In this document: one piece after another, positions 43,887-54,266 of the stretch
Layout: every line of letters begins with the position of its first letter
Position numbering within the stretch: position 1 is the stretch's first letter
Assembly: GCA_030435675.1 (NCBI GenBank)
Contig: CM059621.1
Span: 14,198,001 to 14,262,000 of the forward strand
Length of the DNA: 64,000 nt
Direction: 5' to 3'
From: Steinernema hermaphroditum
Lineage: Eukaryota > Nematoda > Chromadorea > Rhabditida > Steinernematidae
The notes under the pieces: model-generated
What the model saw: the letters and a program-made list of their open reading frames with translations, nothing else
What the model was told of the DNA's origin: nothing
The model's database searches: none
Made by a program: the position numbers and the translations under genes

Positions 43887-44185
43887 CCACTCGGTTCCCA
43901 ATCCGAGGAAATGACAAAAATAAAGGGCGTTGCACTTGTCTGTCTGGTCTGCAACGTATATTGGAGACGGGTTGAGCCTGTTAGTTGCAAATGGAAGTGT
44001 GTGTCCCATTGGGCAGGACCAGTTTCTGGTTGTCTGGTCAAAATTGAGAGGCTTCACCTTCATAGGAACTACACCAGTATTCAGCTAGAAACACAAAAAC
44101 CGACCTTCTTCACAAAAAGCAAAATATGAACATAACAATGTGTGGAAAAGGGCAAAAAGCTTTCTCTTGCTGCGATTTCGTCTTC

Positions 44186-44851
44186 TTAACGCATTTCCCG
44201 ATAAACGGGACGGTAGATTCTTCCCACGTGTCGCAGGTAGAGATAGCATTTGACAACGACGTTGAGCGCAACGAATGTGTAGAACGCGGTCAGCAAAATA
44301 GCCAGGAAGGGAACGGTTTTTCCCACATCTAAAAATATCCCTCAGATATGTATGCAACAAGAAAACGTACAGCATTCGTTTTCCTGAGTGATTGGAGGTG
44401 TAACGACTTCTTTGTGCTCCGAAGTGAGCACTTGGTGATCTGTTCCCCAGTCATTCGCAAGCCCAATGGCGCTGAAGATCGCCGTGAAGAAGCAGAATAT
44501 GGCGATGTAAAACAGAGCGAGAAGAAGCGGGAGCCTGAAAGAATAATTTCAGTTGAAAAAACAGAACATATTGTGAACATACAGATAGGACTTCTTCTGT
44601 CGGTAGATGCCGAGGATGGCGAAGCCAAAGAAGAGGGCCAAAAACGGCAGACCGATGTATTCGAGCAGCTGGAAGTAGCAGAACGGGTGCGACGCCAAGA
44701 AGAGAATCCAAGTCAGGTAGAAGAACCTGATGATGATGAGTGCGAGACCGATTAAGGCGACCGCCATAGCTCCTGTCTTGACGTGCATATATCCACAGCA
44801 GCATTTGTACTCCGCGCGATCGACCACGAACACGTCGTCGACTTCTGCCAT
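44186..44851 (-). CDS. four-TM LAPTM4-like protein 3, 191 aa
   Basis: Exons read downward: 44851-44583, 44534-44371 and 44328-44186, for 192 codons. A TTTTCAG acceptor 20 bases before the ATG fits trans-splicing. MAEVDDVFVVDRAEYKCCCG then MHVKTGAMAVALIGLA starts TM1; three more hydrophobic stretches follow (ILFLASHPF to LALFFGFAIL, LLLALFYIAIFCFFTAIF, FLAILLTAFYTFVALNVVVK), then a short basic tail. The CCCGxxHVKTGA start is close to that of LAPTM4, so an endolysosomal membrane protein is inferred. It is more conserved than its relatives at 35846 and 36786. Confidence 0.8.
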
Positions 44852-45482
44852 CGCGCTATTCAAGATCGTTTCTGAAAATAAGAGACTTACAAACGTATAT
44901 AACTTTAACAAATCTAAGAGTTTCAAACGAAACAGATTAAACGCGACGAGCATCTTTCCAGCTGTTCCAAAAATTGAGGGCAGGAATGCCATAAATGTCA
45001 ATCAACGTCAAATGTCGTCCAGTTGGGTGTATAAAGTCTAGGTCTCAGCACGACTGAATCTTTCATGCAGGCGAGCTGTCTTGGCGTTGCAAGTCTGTCT
45101 CGAATCCTCTCATTTCGAGTTTGCAAGCTCTGCGAATGGGTGGTGAGTGCGCTCACTATCATGGAATTGGGTTCACTTCGGAAGTGCACACAAGGCGTCT
45201 AAGCTACGCTTTGGTGTGTCTTGAGAGATGGGTGTTGCGTGCAGACGTGTTTACTGTTTAGCGTGTTTAGTTTTGGTGTGTGGAATGAGTTCACGTGTAC
45301 GGTCCAAATTTCATCCAAATTTCACGGCCTGGTTTTGAGTACATGCTGTTTGCACCGTATTCGTTCCCTTCGTGTCTTCTAGAACTCTAGCAACGAACTT
45401 ATTGTGATCTTGTGTCCTCGTTGTTTGATTATCCTGTGTTTTGTATCCGGAACACTTATTTCTTGCTTTCAGACAGTCAACA
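44852..45482. other. divergent promoter region
   Basis: No gene seen between the LAPTM4-like gene and the SET gene, which diverge here. A hairpin-forming GTCTCGAATCCTCTCATTTCGAG around 45095 is the only structure noticed. Confidence 0.4.
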
Positions 45483-46206
45483 ATGAAAAAGTGCGATTTC
45501 AAGATGAGCAGCCTCTGGCCTAAGTGCAGAACCGAGAAGAACAGTCAACCAGAGGCAGAGCGGAAGCCCGAGAAAGCCAGCAAACGAAGCGGCAAAGAAC
45601 TTGCGCAGAAAACCAACCTTCAGCTTTTGCGGAATGCAGTCAATGTCTTCAGGGATATGGAACGATCGCAAAAGGTTTCAATTTGCCACGTAGAATTTTA
45701 TCATGTCTTTGATTTTTTAGAATATCGAATGGGACATCCGTTTGAAGACCTCAGCCATCCACCACTACGGAATGTTTGCCAGCGGGAAGATCCCCAAAGG
45801 CTATGTCGTCATTGAATATGTTGGACGTGTCATCCGGAATGTTATGGCCGACAAACGGGAAGCGATGTACCAGGATCGAGGTATCCTCTCGACATACATG
45901 TTTCGCTGGGATAGGGACACGGTAAACTAGCGCTTAAAAATTATCAAGTAACCTATTCTCCTTCAGATCATTGACGCCACTGAGGAAGGGAATTACGCCC
46001 GCTTCATAAACCACAGCTGTGAGCCGAATTGCGACACTACATTGGCCAAAATAAAAGGCCAGAAGCGCATCTTCTTCGTCTCCGTTCGCGACATCGAGCC
46101 GGGCGAGGAGCTCACCGTGGATTACCGCTTCGACGTGGAAGAAGACGAATCGAAACGCGTACCCTGCAACTGTAACACCCCCTCGTGCAGAAAGTATTTA
46201 TGCTGA
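45483..46206 (+). CDS. SET1-type SET-domain histone methyltransferase, SET-only, 210 aa
   Basis: Predicted lysine methyltransferase of the SET1/MLL group. Exons 45483-45674, 45721-45921 and 45967-46206 total 211 codons. TTTCAG 9 bases upstream of the ATG fits trans-splicing. Residues 1-60 are basic (KKCDFKMSS, RKPEKASKRSGKE) and end in a helix resembling the region before SET in SET1 (N-SET-like). The SET domain has HYGMFASGKIPKGYVVIEYVG, TYMFRWDRDTVIDATEEGN, RFINHSCEPNC and EELTVDYRF. The post-SET is CNCNTPSCRKYLC with three zinc Cys. It lacks the RRM and long N-terminus of full SET1, so it is a short paralogue. Key Asn-His and Tyr residues are present, so activity is plausible. Acts in the nucleus by inference. 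Confidence 0.9.
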
Positions 46207-46721
46207 TTGTTTATTATATCTTGCTTATAAAATTAAAGTGTTTTATAGTTTGCCATGTATATTCAGCTTTGGGGCCGGAGTTCGCTCGCATTGCCGTTAT
46301 TGCTGTTGTTGGTTTTCACTTGTCGGTTCCATCTTCTACGGGTTGATGAAGTCAAAGTAGGATGACTGTACCATTGCAGACTGTATAGACAGATGTCGTG
46401 TCTACGAGGGATAACAAGAAAAGTCATTTCGAGACAGCCTAGCAAATACATGATTTCTATTGAAATCAGACTCATCTAGGACACATCAGACTGTCTAACC
46501 CCCGGTTGCAGACAGTTTATGCTTAAGGAACTCTGTATTCGGCTGTTGCACGAAAATAAAAGGGTGCCGAACAGAGCGGCTAAAGATAACGACCACTCGG
46601 GCTTGGTGCAGATAACAATTACCATCTCGTCCCATTAAATCCGATCACGCAAGAGACATTCCTCGACTAAATTTAGAATCGCAATGCAATTCGCATTCCC
46701 CTTCCCCAAGGCTTCCTCCGC

Positions 46722-47742
46722 ATGGTGCCTATCAATGTCATCGCTGGATCAACCTATGCACTTCTCGGCTTCATACCGTCTCCTGTCTACATAAAGACTA
46801 TATGGGTCCGCTATCATCTAGTGCCCTATCATCGATTTCCGCTGCAGATCTTTCTCTCCCACAAAGACTTCCGAAAGCAGCAGTGCTACTTCTTGATGGC
46901 CCAAGCTGGCCTCGTCGACCTCCTTGTCATTCTTGGACAGGGCGTCTTCGGGATTACGGTAGCAACTGGATTCGGTATTTTTGGAGTCACTGAGCACCTG
47001 ATTCTCCCGATGACTTGTGCCGCGTTTCTCGCGATGTTGGCCCTCAACCTGGCCCTAGCGGTCAATCGCTTCAAAGTCCTGTGCCATCCTACCATGAGTG
47101 GCTCGATCGCTTCGATTCTTACGTGGATGGCTTGGATCTACGGCCTTGTCTTCTTCCTTTCCTTCTTCTCTCGGCTCTCCCCACTCCTTATCCGCGACGG
47201 CGTCACCTTCTATTACGACCGAAACGTACCCTACGCCCGTTTTCTTCAAATGTTCGAGTTTTACTCGTCGATTCTCATTCTCGCTGTGACCTTCTGCGTG
47301 TACGCTTGGATCGCAATCCACCTAACCCGTCAAAGAAAGGAGTTTTTCGTCAAAACGACGGGCCTTCAAGCTCGTGAAGTGAAGCTCCTATTTCAGTCCT
47401 TGTCAGTTTTCCTCATTTCCGTAGTGCTTCAAGTCTTCTGGAGCCTCGAAGACGGCATTCTGCCCGATTCTCCTTGGAGCCGAGCAGCACTCAACGCTAC
47501 TATTGTCTTCCACTGTGGATGGCTCAATCCGGGACTTTGCCTTCTCTTCAGCAGGTAGGCAGGAAAACCATACATCCCAGAGAAAATTTCGTTGAGGATG
47601 CAGTAAGAGTAACTTTTTTATCTTCAGAAAACTCAGATACTCCGTGTTCCTCCGGAAATCGGAAGGAACGCTGTTCAAAAAAAGGTGCTTTGGAAACACG
47701 ACTATGAGCGGAAAGGTTTGGTCGACGAGAAGCACCCACTGA
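46722..47742 (+). CDS. nematode serpentine receptor (7TM GPCR, srt/srx-like), 301 aa
   Basis: Exons 46722-46805, 46848-47554 and 47628-47742 total 302 codons. The first intron (42 bp, in frame) is inferred because splicing it joins TM1 to the usual loop, FLSHKDFRKQQCYFLMAQAG. Seven hydrophobic stretches can be placed, with ALNLALAVNRF after TM3 (nematode version of DRY), a polar loop HLTRQRKEFFVKTTG before TM6, and LNPGLCLLFSRKLRYSVF at TM7. It looks like a chemoreceptor of the srt superfamily acting at the plasma membrane of sensory neurons (inferred). An additional 5' exon is possible. GATAAC sites and GTCTA motifs lie upstream (46380-46610). Confidence 0.8.
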
Positions 47743-48040
47743 AACTAAAACATCTAAGCGTCTCATTGAAGGAACATCGTATATCTTTTGATCGCGCAAA
47801 TGTTTATATAGCGTCTAAGTGAATATGTATCTCATAAATCTCATTTTAAGCTTGTCACGGGCGGCTTTGTTGGATACAATCTACAGGCAAACACTTCTCT
47901 CTTCGTCTATCAGACAAGCATTTGTAGAGAATGCCAATCATTTTGTTATGGGAATTACTGGAAAACGGCTGGAAAAAGAGGTTGTGGCGCACGTAATTCG
48001 AAGAAATGTTTTCCTCTCCAAGTTTTCATTTCTTTTGTGC
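47743..48040. other. no gene seen
   Basis: Non-coding spacer between the receptor and the LINE copy. Confidence 0.4.
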
Positions 48041-49475
48041 ACCTATCAACAGAAACCGATCAACAGCACCTATCAACAGCACCGAAACTGTTCAACACCT
48101 GCCTGCGAACCTGCTCGATCCCAGAGAAGATGGCTGACTCGTCGACGATCCTCCTCTTCAAGAAAGGCGACCCACTGGATCTGCAGAACTACCGGCCGAT
48201 CTCACTCCTCTCCTGCGTTTACAAGTTGCTTACAAAAGTGCTCAACCAGCGCATGGAGCGAGTTCTGGACTCGGCGCAACCAGCGGAGCAAGCAGGATTC
48301 CGGAAGAACTTCTCCACCACCGACCACCTGCATGCAGTCAACGAACTTGTGGAGCGATCGCGCGAATACCGGCTCCCGCTTTTCATTCTCTTCGTCGATT
48401 ACGAGAAGGCGTTCGACAGCGTGGAGACGAATGCAGTATGGACGGCCATCCAGCAGCAAGGAGTCCCTGCGCAGATCATCAAGCTCTTGCAGAAGATCTA
48501 CCGCGAAGCCAGGTCTCTCGTCAACATCGCTGACCGACTGGTGCCGATCGAAATCAGACGCGGAGTTCGACAAGGTGACACCATTAGTCCAAAGCTCTTT
48601 ACAGCAACTCTGGAGCATGTATTCCGCCAGCTGCAATGGGACGACGTTGGAATCAAGATCAACGGAAGCCGCCTCTCCAATCTGCGGTTCGCCGACGACA
48701 TCGCCCTCATTGCCGACAACGCGGGAGAGTTGCAAAAGATGCTAGATGAATTGGATGAGGCATCCCGCCGATTCGGACTAAAGATCAACGACAGGAAAAC
48801 GAAGATGATGGCGACGGAAGAAGCCACGATTCTGCTCAACGGAAGAGAAGTCGACCAAGTAGAATCCTTCATCTACCTAGGTCAAGAAGTCCGAATGGTC
48901 CGAGACCACGCTAAGGAAATAAGCCGACGAATCAAGAGCGGATGGAACGCCTTCAGGCAGCACAAAGACTTTCTCACCATCAGGACCGTCGACATGCGAT
49001 GGAAACGACGTCTTTTCAACGTGTGCGTCCTTCCCGCTATGCTGTACGGATCCGAAACGTGGTCTCTCACGAAGTCAGCGAGGAAGAAACTGTCGACCGC
49101 TCAACGACGGATGGAGCGCCGAATGGCCGGAGTGCGTCTGGTAGACAAGAAATCCAACAATTGGCTCCGAGGCGTCACGAAGGTGAAGGACATCGCTGAA
49201 GCAGCGATGAAGCGGAAATGGACGTACGCCTGGAAGATGGCCAACGAAGATGAAACGAAATGGTCACGGAAGATCGCCGAATGGAGACCTCCCACAAGAA
49301 GACCTCTTGGCAGACCCCGAACCAGATGGCGAGACGAGTTCCGGAAGGCGACAAGGACACACATGTGGCAGACCCATGCGAGAAGAGTGCAGCTGCACCA
49401 ATGGTTGGAACTGGGATCCGCGAATTGTAATAATTCTGATTCGGAATAAACAGTTGAACAGTTGATCAACAGGAA
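48041..49475 (+). mobile_element. non-LTR (LINE) retrotransposon, 5'-truncated
   Basis: A 5'-truncated copy: no endonuclease domain precedes the reverse transcriptase. The 3' end carries short repeats (AACAGTTGAACAGTTGATCAACAGG), the kind of tail seen in RTE/Jockey-like LINEs. CACCTATCAACAG is present twice at the 5' edge. Confidence 0.8.
48064..49449 (+). CDS. LINE reverse transcriptase (truncated ORF2)
   Basis: An uninterrupted frame of about 460 codons, so the copy is young or selected. RT motifs are in order: NYRPISLLSCVYKLL, AEQAGFRKNFSTTDHL, FVDYEKAFDSV (motif A Asp), RRGVRQGDTISPKLF (motif B), LRFADDIALIA (FADD catalytic pair) and KTKMMA (motif D). The C-terminal region has LPAMLYGSETWSLTK, QRRMERRMAGV and RWRDEF, typical of RTE/CR1-type proteins. 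The upstream apurinic endonuclease is missing and no convincing initiation codon precedes the RT, so it is not autonomous. A relic of the same C-terminus is at 13243. Confidence 0.88.
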   Translation, partial: QHLSTAPKLFNTCLRTCSIPEKMADSSTILLFKKGDPLDLQNYRPISLLSCVYKLLTKVLNQRMERVLDSAQPAEQAGFRKNFSTTDHLHAVNELVERSREYRLPLFILFVDYEKAFDSVETNAVWTAIQQQGVPAQIIKLLQKIYREARSLVNIADRLVPIEIRRGVRQGDTISPKLFTATLEHVFRQLQWDDVGIKINGSRLSNLRFADDIALIADNAGELQKMLDELDEASRRFGLKINDRKTKMMATEEATILLNGREVDQVESFIYLGQEVRMVRDHAKEISRRIKSGWNAFRQHKDFLTIRTVDMRWKRRLFNVCVLPAMLYGSETWSLTKSARKKLSTAQRRMERRMAGVRLVDKKSNNWLRGVTKVKDIAEAAMKRKWTYAWKMANEDETKWSRKIAEWRPPTRRPLGRPRTRWRDEFRKATRTHMWQTHARRVQLHQWLELGSANCNNSDSE

Positions 49476-49645
49476 CATGTATGTTCGACGCTTGTGTATT
49501 TGAAATGGCGAATCGGACCAACGTCTTCTACCCAACAACCCCTCCAGAACTGCCCCTATCCACCGCCCGACGGTGATCACACCCAACACAAAGTGGAAAC
49601 TGAGAACATCAATATAATTATTATACAGCAAATATAAAGACGAAT

Positions 49646-51802
49646 CTAATCGCCTATGCCACGAAAAGCTGCGTGTAGCCGATCGTTGATATCATCGAAA
49701 CATGCTTGGACGGCTTCTTCACCTTTTGCCGGGTCCTGGAACTTCATTGCTGATAGTTCGTAGATGAGCTCCCGCATCTCTTCCTGTATCATGGTCAGCG
49801 TCACGCGATGTTCGGTCGGAGCAGTCGATTCGATGGCGTGGCGCGCGAGTTCGTAGAACGTGATTATATTCTTGAGCATTCCTGGAAATGAACGATTGAC
49901 ATTCAGGGCGTAAGAAGGTAGACGCACCGACTGTTTTGTAGAACGGACAAAATCGATCGTAGGGTGTGTAGCTGTTCTGCTGCAGGAAGTCTTCTTTGAT
50001 GATCTTCGCGACTTCGAGAGTGACTTTGTCGGCCTCGGCTATCGAAGATTTCCCCACCAGCTGCACAATTTCGGAGAGATCATCTTCTTCCTGGAGAATC
50101 TCCTTGCATCGCGTTCGGAGAGCCACGAATTCTGGGTAGTTCTTCTCGTAGTAATCCTCAAGGACGCGGGTATATTTCGAGTAGGAGACGAGCCAGTTGA
50201 GTGACGGGAAATGCTTCCTCTGAGCCAGCTTCTTGTCTAGTCCCCAAAATACCTAAACATGTCGGATGAAAGATTTCCAAGAAAACAATTTGCCTCGTGA
50301 CTGACTTCAAAGACCGATCTGATAGTCATAATCGTTTTGCAGAACCTACCTGAACAATACTCAACGTAGCGGATGTGACAGGGTCCGCAAAATCGCCTCC
50401 TGGCGGGGAAACGGCTCCAACGATTGTCACCGAACCTTCGCGTACAGGACTTCCAAGACACCTGACTTTGCCGGCGCGTTCGTAGAACGACGCCAGTCGT
50501 GCCGAGAGGTAGGCCGGGTAGCCCGAGTCCGCCGGCATCTCTCCAAGACGACCCGACATTTCGCGCAATGCTTCGGCCCAGCGCGACGTCGAGTCGGCCA
50601 TCATGGCGACGTTTAGGCCCATGTCGCGGAAGTACTCGGCCATGGTGATGCCCGTGTAGATTGAGGCTTCTCGTGCGGCTACTGGCATGTTGGAGGTGTT
50701 GGCTACGAGGGCGGTGCGTTTCATGATCGACGTGGTGACGCCATCGACATCCAAAGTAAGCTGAAGTGCGAAAGCGGCGAATATGGCGACTTTGTGGCAT
50801 TGTACCTTTGGGAAATCTCTGAGCACTTCTGACATTTCGTTGCCGCGCTCTCCACAGCCAACGTAGATAATGGCGTCAGAGTTGGAGAACTTCGACAGAG
50901 ACTGCGAGATAACGGTCTTTCCACAGCCGAACGCTCCAGGAATGGCTGTGGTGCCTCCTTGGACGCAGGGGAACAACGCGTCGAGCACTCGTTGTCCACA
51001 CAGAAGAGGATGGTTCGCGGTGAGCTTTTCGCTGACGGGACGGGGCCGACGCACGGGCCACACTTGGAGCATGGTGAACTGGCACTTTGTTCCGGCGAAG
51101 TCGACTTCAAGAATGACGTCCTAGAAATGTAGATGAATTTACGGATCTTGCAACGAGAACTGAACCTCCACTGTGTAGTTTCCGGGAGGGGCGACGTACG
51201 TGACCGTTCCGCAGGCATTGGGGGGAAGTAAGATACGGTGCTTAATCAGCAGATTCTCGTCGACAGTGCCGATATGGTCGCCACCAGCGACGTGGGCGCC
51301 AACTATCGTTTCTTTGGTGGGCGCGTAACTCCACGAAGTACTTCGGTTCAGTGCGCTGGTGTTGATGCCCTTGGGAATGTAGACGGATTTGGTCACATCG
51401 TTGATATCCTTAAGGGGGCGCTGAATACCGTCGAAGATAGATCCCATGATGCCCGGCCCAAGTTCAACCGAAAGAGGCTTCCCAGTGCGTAGTACCGGGT
51501 CGCCGACGGTAACGCCAGCTGAAAAAGAGCTCCTCAAAACAGTTCTGAAAGTTCTTGCACGTACAAGTTTCTTCGTATACTTGGATGGTGGCGTGTTCTC
51601 CATCAAGACGGATGATCTCGCCGACGAGCTCAGCGTGACCGACGCGCACGAGCTCGTACATGGCGGCTCCGTACATCTTCTCGGCTGTCACCACTTAAAA
51701 TGGACTCGTTATTAGTGCTTTTCCGGTGCCAAACGTACCGGGGCCAGAGACGCCGTAGACGAATCCGTACACTGACTCTTCGGTTTCGTCGCGGGCCGGC
51801 AT
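49646..51802 (-). CDS. vha-13: V-type proton ATPase catalytic subunit A, 610 aa
   Basis: ATP-hydrolysing subunit of the V1 sector that acidifies endomembrane compartments. Exons read downward: 51802-51739, 51693-51565, 51518-51166, 51120-50806, 50760-50350, 50252-49928 and 49881-49646, totalling 611 codons. TTTCAG 6 bases before the ATG fits trans-splicing. The N-terminal barrel has [14 protein letters not shown]; the P-loop GAFGCGKT is at residues 244-251; then [45 protein letters not shown] and [10 protein letters not shown]. The C-terminus has [17 protein letters not shown] and [22 protein letters not shown]. The length is close to the animal norm of about 617. C. elegans vha-13 encodes this subunit. 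Confidence 0.97.
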
Positions 51803-52060
51803 CTCTTCTGAAACAGATATGGAGGTGATAATATAGTCATACATCAAACGAACAACATCAAGGATGACAGAATGCGCTGAAAAACTGCAAAACAGTTCGT
51901 TTTCACAAAAAGCATTCATGATCAAAGGGCAGCACGCGTCACGGGTAATGATCCGAGAAGATTCGACGTGAAATGACGGTAATGGCTAGGTATCGCGCTT
52001 CGCAATCGTGGTTGGAGCTAAGGAGCAATCAGAAAGGCAGCATACGACTACGGAGCTCCT
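51803..52060. other. upstream of V-ATPase A, no gene seen
   Basis: Non-coding; no structure noticed. Confidence 0.4.
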
Positions 52061-52215
52061 CAGACGTCTGCGCGTGTCTGTCTGGTCGTATTTTTTCGAA
52101 TATGTGGACCACCAACGTGATCACAGCAGACGTCTAGAATGCAAAGGAAGGGGATTGTCTGCAAAGTGCTAGCCGCACAGACAATTGTAAATCAGACTGT
52201 CTCGATCATTGGATT
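52061..52215. promoter_or_regulatory. cluster of AGACGTCT/GTCTG motifs upstream of V-ATPase A
   Basis: CAGACGTCTG (palindrome, 52061-52070), GTGTCTGTCTGG, CAGCAGACGTCTAGA, ATTGTCTGC, GCACAGACAATTG and CAGACTGTCTCG occur within 155 bp, about 260-410 bp before the V-ATPase A start. Confidence 0.4.
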
Positions 52216-52680
52216 AGACGCGACAGCATAGCGTCGAGAGCAGCCAAAAAAGGGGCGAGCGAGCGAGGGAAATGCCAAAAGCATTCTGCTAGATGGCATG
52301 ATTACCGCGTGAAATTCAGGGTTTTCGTGCGAAGACCAGGTTCTTCACATAAGGTCCATGCAACTTCCCTTGTTCCCCGGCGGCGTTTCGCTCTCGTCGC
52401 CAACTCATCTGATCTATTTTCGTCCTCTGTGACGTAATCGCCGGGTTCTCCTCGGAGGCGCTTCGGACGGCCCCGCTCCGCCGAGGCTTCGCAGCCTGCC
52501 GAGCTCCGCTCCGGAGCCCTCCCGCGCGCTCCCCCGTGGCGCCGTGGAGCCTGTGATGAGTAGACGAGTGGCGGAGAGTGTGATTGCTGTAGGAAAGCCG
52601 CCTTCGGCTACCGGCGGCGGTGCGCTCTCACACACGCGGCCGACAGTTTCTGACCTCTGGAGAGTGAATTTGTGTTTCCA
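52216..52680. other. GC-rich non-coding block
   Basis: Very GC-rich between about 52430 and 52640, open in several frames by composition; the longest minus-strand frame reads as Pro/Arg/Gly-rich noise. No RNA gene seen. Confidence 0.4.
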
Positions 52681-52689
52681 GAGATCTGG

Positions 52690-52820
52690 AAAAATTTGCC
52701 TTTAGGAGCTGCCTGGCTGCGAATCATAGCTGTAGTAAAGCGGGACATATCGAAAAAAATTTATCAAATCTTTCTGAAAGTTCCTTGCACCAATAAGATT
52801 TGCCTTTAGGAGCTGCCCCT
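52690..52820 (+). repeat. short direct repeat
   Basis: ATTTGCCTTTAGGAGCTGCC occurs at about 52695-52713 and again at about 52798-52817. Confidence 0.7.
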
Positions 52821-53500
52821 GATTCTATCAGCAAACTTTTGTTCGAAGATCGAAGAATAACTTTTCAGTCCATTTGCGATGAGCGGTACCATAACCCTAC
52901 AATCTCTCTTATCCGTACAGAACATTATCGCCGTCCGCTCCGCTTCAACAATCCGTCTTTCTCGTCTCTCCGTGCCCCTTCAGCAAAGTGTGACCCACTG
53001 CCTTCTAGTGTCCGAAAAATGACCGGAAATTGTTTAGTTTAACAATGCATCATGCGATAGATAAACTATAGATATGGTATGGTCCATATAGATAGCCTCA
53101 CTATCTTCTAGTAATTTCCTGACGTAATTAATTTCTTGACCAAACAAGCTGGTTCTTCCAAATGTTGGTTCCAAAGCAAAAAAAAACACACCTTTTCCCC
53201 TGTCAACGTCCGTTATCCTCATGTAATCCAGTTTTAATGCCAGAAAATACTAGGGCTTCAAATACGCTTAGCAATGTGACCACGTTGGAAAAACGCTAAA
53301 ACCCCGGTTTAGCAACCCCAAAAGAATCCTGGTTGAGCTAGGGTTCTAAGTTTTGAAGAACAAAAACCGTCTTGGAAGAACGCTCCGTACACTAGGGTTC
53401 TACAGGGTACATGCTGTAGTCCGTCCAGAGATTAATCATAGATTCGCTCTTCCACCCATCAGCCTCTTTAGTGGATAAGTGAAGGAAATACGGTCGGGGT
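52821..53500. other. no gene seen
   Basis: Non-coding sequence up to the hAT element; nothing recognised. Confidence 0.4.
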
Positions 53501-53876
53501 TAGAGTTGTCATCGGGTCGAACCCGAAAATTCGCATTTTTTTGCAATACGGACCAATTTTGTAGTCCAAACGAGAAATTTTCAAGTGCGCTGGCTTCGCC
53601 CCAACGTCGCGGCCCAGCATAATCAAAAAAGTTTGACCGAACAACAAAACAAGGTCCAATTAGGGGTGAAACCCGAAAAACCCGAACCCGAACCCGAAAA
53701 TCTGAACCCGAAAATTTTTGAATGGATTTTTTCGTTCTTCGGTCAAATTTTTTGACTATTCTGGGCCGCGACGTTGGGGCGAAGCCAGCGCACTTGGAAT
53801 TTTCTCGATTGGACTTCAAAATTGGTCCGTACTGCAAAAAATGAGGATTTTCGGGTTCGACCCGATGACAACTCTA
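53501..53876. mobile_element. hAT MITE with long inverted arms, 376 bp
   Basis: Ends TAGAGTTGTCATCGGGTCGA and TCGACCCGATGACAACTCTA are exact reverse complements. The inverted arms continue for about 130 bp each (including GTGCGCTGGCTTCGCCCCAA) around a centre of CCCGAA repeats. Flanks GTCGGGGT (53493-53500) and GTTGGGGT (53877-53884) are an 8-bp target duplication with one mismatch. The end is related to that of the element at 37511. Confidence 0.88.
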
Positions 53877-53974
53877 GTTGGGGTACGGTAACAATCGGAG
53901 TGTCGGGACTCTATGTCGTGTCTAAGATTCATACTGTATATACCATGCATAATGAACCCACGAGATTTAGTGGT

Positions 53975-54105
53975 TTTTTGACTTTGCCTTTTATTTCAAG
54001 AATCATAGGCATTACGCTTTGCTTGACACCGACTATAGACAAAACAGAGGACGTCTCATTGCTGCGGGCTTCATCCCTGGCGTAGCGGTGATGTCGAACC
54101 GGTCG
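53975..54105 (+). repeat. repeat family RF2, copy 3
   Basis: TTTATTTCAAGAATCATAGGC, TACGCTTTGC, TATAGACAAAACAGAGGACG and GATGTCGAACCGG correspond in order to the copy at 12905-13035. Confidence 0.5.
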
Positions 54106-54266
54106 GTGATGATTTAGTGGTGTGTGGACTAAATATAGTGCGAAACCAAAGTGTAAAAGTGTGACCCTGTCAGCATGAACAACATGTAAGTACAGATGGT
54201 CCCGAAGCGAACGGGCAACAGCTGAAGAACATCAGCGGCACTACTTCTGTTTCAACTTGTTCAGCG

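Noticed and set aside
45070..45125. possible tRNA with TCTCGAATCC
   Set aside because: No acceptor stem or D arm can be paired; only a small hairpin.
47819..48745. 308-codon Ser/Arg-rich frame
   Set aside because: Out-of-frame shadow of the LINE reverse transcriptase.
52414..52635. 73-codon Pro/Arg-rich minus-strand frame
   Set aside because: GC-rich noise upstream of the V-ATPase gene.
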